NCBI GenBank assembly: GCA_046160485.1
Contig: JBJXGV010000075.1
Location: forward strand, 1 to 64,000
Origin: JBJXGV01 sp046160485
GTDB lineage: Bacteria; Orphanbacterota; Orphanbacteria; JBJXGV01
Direction of reading: 5' to 3'
DNA: 64,000 nt
A program made the position numbers and the translations under genes. A model generated the notes under the pieces. That model searched no databases, was not told the origin of the DNA, and saw nothing but the letters and a program-made list of their open reading frames with translations. Of this stretch, positions 36,992-44,530 are shown piece after piece (within the stretch, counting starts at the first letter, position 1; each line of letters begins with the position of its first letter).

Positions 36992-37038
36992 TCACGCTGC
37001 GCGACGCGCCCGGTATCGTCGGGCGCGCCAAAAACACG

Positions 37039-37070
37039 AAGGGCCGACGCGAACTCTCGCGGCGGCCCTT
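37039..37070. terminator. Bidirectional Rho-independent terminator
   Basis: AAGGGCCG and CGGCCCTT pair perfectly, with an inner GCGA/TCGC stem. The hairpin lies between the convergent H1-like gene and metE. On the minus strand it is followed by a run of five T residues, and on the plus strand by a weaker T-rich stretch. Confidence 0.8.
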
Positions 37071-37103
37071 TCGATTTGCGGACGCGATGCTCGTGCGGGC
37101 CGG

Positions 37104-39398
37104 CTAGCTTCGCCCTCGCCCCGCGCCGACGACGGAACGCGAAGCACGCACGTCGAGCGCCGCGGCCACGAGGTTCTTTAGCGAAGGAATCGTCTCGGGA
37201 TAGCCGCGCGTCTTCAAACCGCAATCCGGATTCACCCAGAGCCGCTCGGGCGGAATCGACGCGACCGCCCGTTCGAGTATGGCGACGATCTCGGCACGCG
37301 TCGGGACGCGCTCCGAGTGGACGTCGTACACGCCCGGCCCAATACCGCGTTCGTAACGATGCTCGCGGAAGACTCCGAGAAGTTCGCCGCCGGAACGCGA
37401 GCACTCGATCGACACGACGTCGGCATCGAGATCCTGAATCGCGACGATGATCTCATTGAATTCGGAGTAGCACATGTGCGAGTGGATTTGCGTGTCGGCT
37501 CGTACGCCGCTCGACGAAAGCCGGAACGCGCGCACGGCCCAGCGAATGTAGCCGTCACGATCCGCGCGCCGCAGAGGATACCCTTCGCGAAACGCCGGCT
37601 CGTCGATCTGCACGATCGGAATCCCCGCCGCTTCGAGATCGACGGTCTCGTCGCGGATCGCCAGCGCGATCTGGTTCGCGATCTCCGCGCGCGAGAGGTC
37701 CTCGCGCGGGAACGACCACTGAAGAATCGTGACGGGGCCGGTGAGCATCCCCTTCATCGGTTTGCCGGTGAGGCTCTGCGCGAAACGGCTCATCTCGACG
37801 GTCATCGGTTCCGGCCGTGACACGTCGCCGTAGATGAGCGGCGGCCGCACGTAGCGAGTGCCGTATGACTGCACCCAACCCTCGATGAACGCCGTCCCGC
37901 TCAAGCGCTCCGCGAAGTGATCGACCATGTCGCTGCGCTCGAACTCGCCGTGCACGAGGACGTCGAATCCGATCTCCTCTTGCAGGCGCACGACCTTCTC
38001 GGTCTCGGCGCGAATGAACGCGTCGTATGCCCCCGCGGTCATCTCGCCGCGCTTGAACGACTGGCGCGCTTTGCGCAACTCCTGCGTTTGCGGGAACGAT
38101 CCGATCGACGTCGTCGGCAGCGGCGGAAGATTCAGCCGCGCGTCCTGCTCGGCGCTTCGCGCCGCGAACGGCTCGCGCTGGAAATCCTTCTCCGAGAGCG
38201 CGGCGACGCGCGCGCGCACGGCCTTGTTCACCGCGAGCGGATGCTTTTTGCGCTCGGCCGCGATGGAGCGGCTCTCTTCGAGCGCGCCCGCGATCGCCTT
38301 CTCGCCGTTCTGCAGCGCCCGCGCGAGCAACGCGACTTCGTCGAGGCGCTCGTCGGCGTACGCGAGCCAGCGCTTGATCGTCGGATCGAGCGCGGTTTCC
38401 TGCGCGACCGAATGCGGCAAGTGGAGCAGGCTGCACGACGGCGCAAGCCAAAGCCGCGCCGGATCCACCGTCTTCGCGATCGTGCGCACCGTGGCGAGCG
38501 CCGCATCGAGATCCGTGCGCCACACGTTGCGGCCGTTCACGATTCCGGCAACGAGTTCCTTGTCCTTCGGGAAACCGTGCTTCGCAAAATCCGCGAGCGA
38601 GCCGGGGTCACGAACGAAATCGATGTGAATCGCAGCCACGGGGAGCTTCATGACGCGCGGATACGCGTCGCCGAGGCGGCCGAAGTAGGTCGCGAGATGA
38701 ATGCGCGCGCCGCCCGCCGATTTCGCGATCGCCTTGTAGACGTCTTCGACCGCGCGCAGGTCGGCTTCGTCGAGATCGCGCACGAGCGCCGGCTCATCGA
38801 GTTGCACGGCCGCCGCGCCCTCCTTCGTGAGGAGCGCGATCAGCTCCGCGTAGAGCGGCGCAAGAGCCGCGAGCGCGGCGCTTCGTCCGCCGCGCGGCTG
38901 TCCCTTCGCGAGCGTGACGAGCGTGAACGGCCCGACGATCACCGGCTTCGCCGCGACGCCGAGCGAGCGGCCGTGCCAGAGCGCCGCGAGCGCCTTCTCG
39001 GGTGCGAGACGAAATTCGCCGGCGAGTTCCGGCACGATGTAGTGGTAGTTCGTGTCGAACCACTTCGTCATCTCGAGCGCGGGGGCCTTCTCCGACCCGC
39101 GTGCCATCGCGAAGTAGGTCTCGAGATCGACGCTGCCTGCGCTCGCGCCATAACGCGACGGCGTCGCGAGGAACGCACACGCCGCGTCGAGCACGTGGTC
39201 GTAGAGGCTCATGTCGTTGACCGGGACGAGATCGAGCCCCTTCGACTTCTGAAGCGTGATCGACTCGGCCTCGAGGCGGCGCACCGTCGCGCGCAACGTT
39301 TGCACGTCGGTCTTTCCCTTCCAAAAGGACTCGGTCGTCTTCTTCAGCTCGCGATTGCGCCCGATCCTCGGGTAGCCGAGGTTCGTCGTTCTCACCAT
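37104..39398 (-). CDS. metE: Cobalamin-independent methionine synthase
   Basis: 764 residues, normal for MetE. It transfers the methyl group of 5-methyltetrahydropteroyl-glutamate to homocysteine, the last step of methionine synthesis, in the cytoplasm. The N-terminal half begins TTNLGYPRIGRNRELKK. The C-terminal catalytic half holds the zinc ligands: His and Cys in IHSHMCYSEFNEI, the second Cys in VNPDCGLKTRGY, and the Glu between them. LTGPVTILQWSFPREDL and ERSDMVDHFAERL are also family-typical. No SAM riboswitch is evident upstream; a ferredoxin gene with its own terminator lies before it. Confidence 0.97.
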   Translation of the reverse strand: MVRTTNLGYPRIGRNRELKKTTESFWKGKTDVQTLRATVRRLEAESITLQKSKGLDLVPVNDMSLYDHVLDAACAFLATPSRYGASAGSVDLETYFAMARGSEKAPALEMTKWFDTNYHYIVPELAGEFRLAPEKALAALWHGRSLGVAAKPVIVGPFTLVTLAKGQPRGGRSAALAALAPLYAELIALLTKEGAAAVQLDEPALVRDLDEADLRAVEDVYKAIAKSAGGARIHLATYFGRLGDAYPRVMKLPVAAIHIDFVRDPGSLADFAKHGFPKDKELVAGIVNGRNVWRTDLDAALATVRTIAKTVDPARLWLAPSCSLLHLPHSVAQETALDPTIKRWLAYADERLDEVALLARALQNGEKAIAGALEESRSIAAERKKHPLAVNKAVRARVAALSEKDFQREPFAARSAEQDARLNLPPLPTTSIGSFPQTQELRKARQSFKRGEMTAGAYDAFIRAETEKVVRLQEEIGFDVLVHGEFERSDMVDHFAERLSGTAFIEGWVQSYGTRYVRPPLIYGDVSRPEPMTVEMSRFAQSLTGKPMKGMLTGPVTILQWSFPREDLSRAEIANQIALAIRDETVDLEAAGIPIVQIDEPAFREGYPLRRADRDGYIRWAVRAFRLSSSGVRADTQIHSHMCYSEFNEIIVAIQDLDADVVSIECSRSGGELLGVFREHRYERGIGPGVYDVHSERVPTRAEIVAILERAVASIPPERLWVNPDCGLKTRGYPETIPSLKNLVAAALDVRASRSVVGAGRGRS

Positions 39399-39462
39399 CT
39401 CACAGCACTCCGATCGGTGTGGTTAACGTGGATGCCAGTGACCTCGAAGCTTGGCGGGTAGG

Positions 39463-39493
39463 AAAAAGGGGCGCGACCTTCGTCACGCCCCCG
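39463..39493 (-). terminator. Rho-independent terminator after ferredoxin gene
   Basis: On the minus strand GGGGCG-T-GAC and GTC-G-CGCCCC fold around a GAAG tetraloop and are followed by TTTTT. It lies 32 bases after the ferredoxin stop and before metE, so metE probably has its own start or depends on readthrough. Confidence 0.85.
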
Positions 39494-39524
39494 GTCGTCT
39501 TCGTCGCTGCGTGCGCTCTGCGCG

Positions 39525-39860
<336 letters not shown>

Positions 39861-40023
39861 CGTGTTTCCTCCTAGAGATGAAGAGTGGGCGATGACCACT
39901 CGCGCTCTCGCGCCGCCCGCAAATGGCCGGCCATCGCACTTTACGCTCCGTCAAAGTCGCGCCGAAAGATCGACGGCTAGACTATCAATTTTCGTTCGCG
40001 CATCCAAGCCAAGAAAATTCGCG

Positions 40024-41247
40024 CTAGCCTCGCGGCTTCCGCGCGAGCCACAGCGTCGGGTAGAGAGCGTAAAACGCCGCGCTGATCGAGAGGTGTTCGA
40101 TCGGACAGCGGTCGTTGATGCTGTGCGCGTCTTCTTCCGCGGCGGGGCCGAATCCGAAGCACGGCACGCCCGACGTTCCCATGATGCCGACGCCGTTCGT
40201 CGAGAATGTCCAGCGCGTCACCTCGGGTGCGCGCGCGAAAAGCGTCTCGTATGTCTGGACCGCGTTCTCGATGAGCGGATCGTTTTCCGCGAGACACCAC
40301 GTCGGGAAATACTTCGGCACCGGGTAGCGAAGCCCCGTGTACGACGGCGTGTCGTACTGCAAGAGATCGACACTCGCCGCGATGCCCGCGCGCCCGAGTG
40401 CGTCGCGCACTTCCGCGAGTGAAGAGTCGGCGGACTCGCCGGTCGTGACGCGGCGATCGAGATGAAGGAACGCGTGATCCGGCACCGCGCACACGGACGG
40501 CGTTTTCACCTCGGCGAATGTCGGCGCAATCGTTCCTCTGCCGAGAAACGTGTCGTTCGCCAACCGCGGCGAGAGTTCCTCGACGGCGCGCACGGCGTGC
40601 GCCAGCTTCGAGAGCGCGTTGTCGCCGAGGTGCGGCATCGACGCGTGGCACGACGCGCCCTTGAACGTGACGCCGATCTCCATGCGCCCGCGCTGCCCGC
40701 GATGAATGCGGCAGTTCGTCGAGTCGGTAACGATGACGAACTCCGGCCGCAGCACACCCTCTTTGAGGATGTACTGCCAACACATCCCGTCGCAGTCTTC
40801 TTCCTGAACCGTGCCGGTGAACCAAACCGAAAACTCGCCGTCGTCGAGTCCGAGATCTTTCATGATGCGGCCCGCATACACCATTGCCGCCATGCCGCCC
40901 TCTTGGTCGCCGGCGCCGCGTCCCCAGACGTAGCCGTCAGCGACCTTTCCGGTGTACGGGTCGTGCGCCCACGCGCCGCGGTCGCTCACGCCGACCGTGT
41001 CGACGTGCGCGTCGATCGCGATGACGCGCGGTCCGTGGCCGACGCGGCCGTGCACGTTGCCGAGCGCGTCGAGCTTCACCTCGTCGAATCCCGCACGCCG
41101 CATCTCGGACGCGATCAGGTCGATGACCGCCTTCTCCTGCGCCGACTCCGACGGAATCGCGACCATCTTGCGCAGGAACGTGATCATCTCGCCCTCGTAC
41201 GCCTTCGCGCGCGCAACGACCGCGGCCGCGAGTTCTCGTGTTTCCAT
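40024..41247 (-). CDS. ygeY: YgeY-type M20 hydrolase, selenium metabolism-linked
   Basis: About 407 residues, with AAGGAGAG upstream of the ATG at METRELAAA. The sequence follows the YgeY subfamily (TIGR03526) closely: ITFLRKMVAIPSESAQEK, IDAHVDTVGVSDRGAW, WGRGAGDQEGGMAAMVYAG, TGTVQEEDCDGMCWQYI, GQRGRMEI and WTFSTNGVGIMG. Metal ligands of the M20 fold are present (His in DAHVD, Asp in AGDQEGG, Glu in QEEDCDG, and a C-terminal His in AHSIND). YgeY homologues occur with genes of selenium-dependent molybdenum hydroxylases in other bacteria; the substrate is unproven. Here its partner is an HTH regulator 5 bases upstream. Confidence 0.88.
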   Translation of the reverse strand: METRELAAAVVARAKAYEGEMITFLRKMVAIPSESAQEKAVIDLIASEMRRAGFDEVKLDALGNVHGRVGHGPRVIAIDAHVDTVGVSDRGAWAHDPYTGKVADGYVWGRGAGDQEGGMAAMVYAGRIMKDLGLDDGEFSVWFTGTVQEEDCDGMCWQYILKEGVLRPEFVIVTDSTNCRIHRGQRGRMEIGVTFKGASCHASMPHLGDNALSKLAHAVRAVEELSPRLANDTFLGRGTIAPTFAEVKTPSVCAVPDHAFLHLDRRVTTGESADSSLAEVRDALGRAGIAASVDLLQYDTPSYTGLRYPVPKYFPTWCLAENDPLIENAVQTYETLFARAPEVTRWTFSTNGVGIMGTSGVPCFGFGPAAEEDAHSINDRCPIEHLSISAAFYALYPTLWLARKPRG

Positions 41248-41252
41248 TGTGG

Positions 41253-41753
41253 CTATCTCTCCTTGGCGCGCTCGTTCGCCGAGCGCCTGCGTTCCTCGCC
41301 TTGATAGATGATCTCGCCCTGACGGCCGACCGTGATGCTGCAGAGCGCGCCTGTCTTGTCGAAGTAATGCGCCGTCACGGATTGCGTGACGCGTTCGCGG
41401 CCGAGTGTCTGGACGAGCTTGCGAATGTTCGCGCAGCGCAGGCGGCGCTCGGGCTCGTCGAGCACGAGCGGCGAGCCGACCCACGAGAGAACGTCCTGCA
41501 CGGGGATCTCGTCATTGACGAGCGCCTCGATCGGCACGGTGTAGAGCCGTGCGAGCGGGAAGAGACTCCGCACGCTTGGATTCGCGCTCTCGCCGGTGTG
41601 GATGAGGCGCAGCGTTTCGAAGCCGACGCCGACGCGGCGCGACAACTCGCGGTAGTTGCCGATGCCGTGATAGCCCATCAAAACGCGCAGCTTCGCGCCG
41701 AGGTGCCTCGGCCCCGCGCCGCCTTCGTCCGCGATCTCGTCCGGCGGCGGCAT
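41253..41753 (-). CDS. HTH (XRE-like) transcriptional regulator
   Basis: About 166 residues from ATG 41753, with GGCGGGG upstream; an ATG eight codons earlier has no ribosome site. The N-terminal HTH is LGAKLRVLMGYHGIGNYRELSRRVGVGFETLRLIHTGESANPSVRSLFPLARLY, of lambda-repressor-like type. The C-terminal half (NDEIPVQDVLSWVGSPLVLDEPERRLRCANIRKLVQTLG) is a possible effector or dimer domain. It precedes ygeY by five bases, so it probably regulates that two-gene operon, perhaps by autoregulation. Confidence 0.75.
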   Translation of the reverse strand: MPPPDEIADEGGAGPRHLGAKLRVLMGYHGIGNYRELSRRVGVGFETLRLIHTGESANPSVRSLFPLARLYTVPIEALVNDEIPVQDVLSWVGSPLVLDEPERRLRCANIRKLVQTLGRERVTQSVTAHYFDKTGALCSITVGRQGEIIYQGEERRRSANERAKER

Positions 41754-41847
41754 GCTAGCCCCGCCGCGCGGGCGCATCGAAGTGCGCGCTCGTCAACGGA
41801 ACGGCTTCACTCGCGTGAATGGCTCTCTCGATGCGCATCGTGCGCGG

Positions 41848-41877
41848 ATACTAGACCTCGCGTTTCGAGAGGGTCAA
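41848..41877 (-). promoter_or_regulatory. Sigma-70-type promoter of the regulator-ygeY operon
   Basis: On the minus strand TTGACC (41872-41877) and TAGTAT (41848-41853) are separated by 18 bases. The predicted start, near 41841, lies about 88 bases before the regulator ATG. The spacer holds an imperfect palindrome that could be an operator. Confidence 0.6.
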
Positions 41878-41887
41878 GCGCGGTGCG

Positions 41888-42685
41888 CTAGCGCGCGGGC
41901 TTCCGCGCGACGACGACGAGATCGCTCGACTCGAGCGGACGGTATGCGCTCCGCTCCATCCCGCCGAACATTTGCGTCTCGCCGAAGCCCGCGCGCGCGA
42001 GGGCCGCGAGAATTTCCATGCGCGTCCATGCGCGCAACGGCACGCGCCGCGTGCGCACAACCTCGACCGGCGATTCCGAATCCGGCGTCAGGCGCAGCGT
42101 CGTCGGAAAGAAGATGACCTCGCCGCCGTCACGCCATTCGAGAAGCCGCAGAAACACAGTTTCGCTCGCCGGTTCGCCGATGCCGTCTCCCGTCCGCTGA
42201 AAGTTGATCGGGAGGTGCCGCGCTTTGCGTGCGCGCAAACCCTCGTAGTTCAGAATCTGTGAAAGGAAGACTCCGCCGGGGAGCAAGGTGCGGAATACGG
42301 CGGCCAGCGCCGCATCGAGGTCTTCGTCGCGCCGGAGCGACGGGAGCATATTCCCGAGACAAATCGCCGCGCCGAAGTCGGCGCCCAAGAGCGTGTCGGC
42401 GTCTCGGATGTCGCCGAGCGTGAACGTCGCGTTCGCCGGCGGTGCGGGTGTGCGCGCGTCCGCGATCATCGACTCCGACGCATCGAGGCCCGCGGCGCGG
42501 AATCCCTGCTCGGCCAGATGCCGGGTGTGCTCGCCTGTTCCGCAGCCGAGATCCGCGACGGAGCGATCGGGCGCGTCCGCAAGAATGCTCGCGAGGAACG
42601 GCGCCTCGCGGCGGAGGCGCTCCGGCCACGCGATGAGCGAACGATAGTTCGCCCGCGAATAGGGATCGTTAAAGATTTCGGCCAT
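41888..42685 (-). CDS. Class I SAM-dependent methyltransferase
   Basis: 265 residues. The SAM-binding motif I is VADLGCGTGEHTRHLAEQG (about 43-61), with the acidic residue of motif II in AAGLDASESMI and motif III at FGAAICLGNMLPSL. A C-terminal beta-sheet (FFPTTLRLTPDSESPVEVVRTRRVPLRAWTRMEILAALARAGF) follows. It belongs to the large methyltransferase-25/11 group. The substrate cannot be predicted. It is transcribed as a single gene, with no overlap with its neighbours. Confidence 0.88.
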   Translation of the reverse strand: MAEIFNDPYSRANYRSLIAWPERLRREAPFLASILADAPDRSVADLGCGTGEHTRHLAEQGFRAAGLDASESMIADARTPAPPANATFTLGDIRDADTLLGADFGAAICLGNMLPSLRRDEDLDAALAAVFRTLLPGGVFLSQILNYEGLRARKARHLPINFQRTGDGIGEPASETVFLRLLEWRDGGEVIFFPTTLRLTPDSESPVEVVRTRRVPLRAWTRMEILAALARAGFGETQMFGGMERSAYRPLESSDLVVVARKPAR

Positions 42686-42743
42686 CGTGACGAAATGTTA
42701 TCGCAAACGTGCGCCGCGCGCGCGATGAACCCGCCCTTCGTTC

Positions 42744-42772
42744 TTGATTCTCCAGGTCGCCGCCGTTAGCAT
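42744..42772 (+). promoter_or_regulatory. Possible promoter of the cyclophilin gene
   Basis: TTGATT (42744-42749) and TAGCAT (42767-42772) lie 17 bases apart, about 55 bases before the ATG at 42827. The -10 match is moderate. Confidence 0.4.
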
Positions 42773-42826
42773 CTCTCATCTCCAGTTCCTAGGAGTTCAC
42801 TCCCCGGTATCGAAAGGAGTCACCCA

Positions 42827-43471
42827 ATGAAAGACCTTAACAGGCTCTCTGCCGTGATGATTCTGGCCCTCTCCGCATGCGTGGCGTCGGTCGGCACAGG
42901 CGGGTGCAGTCAGGAGACCCCCGAAGTGAAGAACGCGGATAGTGCGAAGGACGCGGAGGCCAAACCCGCGGCCGCGAAGACGGCGGGCGAAGTTGCCGTC
43001 ATCGAAACCAACATGGGAACGATCAAGATCAAGCTCTTTGCGGACGTCGCGCCGAAGACGGTCGAGAACTTCGTCGGACTTGCGAACAAGGGCTACTACA
43101 AGGACGTCACGTTCCACCGCATCATCGATAACTTCATGATTCAGGGGGGCGACCCGACGGGCACCGGCCGCGGCGGCGAGAGCCTCTCAGGCAAGATGTT
43201 CGCGGACGAGTTCAGCCCGAAGTACCGGTTCGATCGCAAGGGACTCCTCGCGATGGCGAACAAGGGGCCGAATACCAATGGCAGCCAGTTCTTCATTACG
43301 TTGGCGCCGACGCCGCACCTCAACGACCGCCACACGATCTTTGGCGAGGTGATCGCGGGCATGGACGTCGTCGATAAGATCGGCAAGGTCAAGACCGGCC
43401 AGTTCGACAAGCCGATCGAGCCGGTAAAGATGACGAAGATCACGTTCGAGGCGGCGCCCGCCGCGAAGTAG
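42827..43471 (+). CDS. Cyclophilin-type peptidyl-prolyl isomerase lipoprotein
   Basis: 214 residues with AAAGGAG before the ATG. A leader ends in TGGCSQ (Cys about residue 27), so it is a lipoprotein. After an Ala/Lys-rich linker (30-53) the cyclophilin domain runs from about 54 to 210: VIETNMGTIKIKLFADVAPKTVENFVGLANKGYYKDVTFHRIIDNFMIQGGDP, then GSQFFITLAPTPHLNDRHTIFGEV. Active-site Arg (FHRII), Phe, Gln (GSQFF) and His (NDRHTIFG) are present. It isomerises X-Pro bonds and should help fold envelope proteins. A strong terminator follows. Confidence 0.95.
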   Translation: MKDLNRLSAVMILALSACVASVGTGGCSQETPEVKNADSAKDAEAKPAAAKTAGEVAVIETNMGTIKIKLFADVAPKTVENFVGLANKGYYKDVTFHRIIDNFMIQGGDPTGTGRGGESLSGKMFADEFSPKYRFDRKGLLAMANKGPNTNGSQFFITLAPTPHLNDRHTIFGEVIAGMDVVDKIGKVKTGQFDKPIEPVKMTKITFEAAPAAK

Positions 43472-43505
43472 GCGCGCTCGAACGCAAGCCGAGGGACAGG
43501 GTTAT

Positions 43506-43542
43506 GGCCCGCTCCGGGAGCCGGGGCGGGCCTCTAGTTTTT
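43506..43542 (+). terminator. Rho-independent terminator after cyclophilin gene
   Basis: GGCCCGC and GCGGGCC pair over 7 bp, with an inner CC/GG extension, followed after a short gap by TTTTT. It lies about 35 bases after the cyclophilin stop. Confidence 0.85.
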
Positions 43543-43644
43543 CCGCGAATCTGCCGATTCTGTTTTCGTGTAGAGCCGCCGCGCCGGGAACGATTCCGGC
43601 TTGAACGCGCGGCTATCCCGCAGGTTGGCAGAGGAGGTCGTGTC

Positions 43645-44427
43645 GTGAGCGTTTTCTCGCAGATCCCGCGCATGGTGGTGGAAGGTGGCCCGTTCCTCTA
43701 TGTGATCGCCGCCGTGTTCGTCGCCGGCTGCGCGATCGCCGTCGAGCGGGGATTCGCGATCGAGGCGGCGCGCCGCGTGAAAGAGCGCGATCTGCCGGGT
43801 CGCGTCGTGTCGCGGCTGGAGGTCGGTGAGCTGCGCGAGGCGCACGCGCTCTGCGAGCCGCGGTCGGCGATCGTCGCCGGCGCGCTCGGCGATGTGCTCG
43901 CGAATGTCGCGGCGCCGTACGAGCCGGGACTCGAGGAACGCCTGCGCGAGCGGGCGGATCATCGCGTGTCGCTCGCGTCGGCGGCGCTCGAGAAGCGCCT
44001 CGATTTTCTCCCCGCGGCCGCGAACGCCTCGACGCTTTTGGGTCTGCTCGGAACCGTCACGGGCCTCGTGGCTGCGTTCGACGCCGGTGCGGCCGGCGCC
44101 TCCGTCGGCGCGGTGTCGCGCGCGCTCTACCCGACGGTGTTCGGGATCGGCGCCGCGATCCCGCTGCTACTTGCGCAGTCGTTTCTCGCGGCGCGCCTCG
44201 ACAACGCGGTGATCGACGCGCGGAACGCCGCGGATCGCGTCATCGCGGTGGTCATCGCGCAGGCGCGCGCGAATCGCAAGGCGGAACGCGCGCGCGTTGC
44301 GGAGCAGGCGAACCGCGCCAAGGCCCGCGAACGCGCCGGTGATCTCGATCGCGAGCACGATGCGGAGCCGGTGGCCGCCGCCGATCGCGAAGTCTCGCAC
44401 CGTCACGGATCGCTCCTCGCGCGATAG
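43645..44427 (+). CDS. TolQ/ExbB/MotA-family proton channel protein
   Basis: About 260 residues from GTG 43645, with GAGGAGG eight bases upstream. Three TM segments lie at about 15-33 and, in the conserved MotA/TolQ core, about 130-150 and 165-190: ANASTLLGLLGTVTGLVAAF and ALYPTVFGIGAAIPLLLAQSFLAARLDN. These match the family core. The last 55 residues are unusually rich in Arg, Ala and Glu. No ExbD/TolR partner is adjacent, unlike the set at 52901. It may borrow the ExbD proteins of that operon or serve a different rotary-type complex. Confidence 0.85.
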   Translation: MSVFSQIPRMVVEGGPFLYVIAAVFVAGCAIAVERGFAIEAARRVKERDLPGRVVSRLEVGELREAHALCEPRSAIVAGALGDVLANVAAPYEPGLEERLRERADHRVSLASAALEKRLDFLPAAANASTLLGLLGTVTGLVAAFDAGAAGASVGAVSRALYPTVFGIGAAIPLLLAQSFLAARLDNAVIDARNAADRVIAVVIAQARANRKAERARVAEQANRAKARERAGDLDREHDAEPVAAADREVSHRHGSLLAR

Positions 44428-44494
44428 TTCGACCTCCCTCTCTTATCGTGCGCGCCAGCGGCGGCGGCCTGCGTCCGCAAGGCGGCGTCGCGGT

Positions 44495-44522
44495 TTGAGT
44501 TGATCCGCCGATCGAGTAATCT
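44495..44522 (+). promoter_or_regulatory. Promoter close to the GTG of the membrane protein gene
   Basis: TTGAGT (44495-44500) and TAATCT (44517-44522) lie 16 bases apart. The predicted start falls at or next to the GTG at 44531, which implies a leaderless mRNA. Confidence 0.45.
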
Positions 44523-44530
44523 CGCGCACC

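Noticed and set aside
39399..39524. SAM or cobalamin riboswitch before metE
   Set aside because: The gap is short and is mostly filled by the ferredoxin terminator; no K-turn or B12-box pattern was seen.
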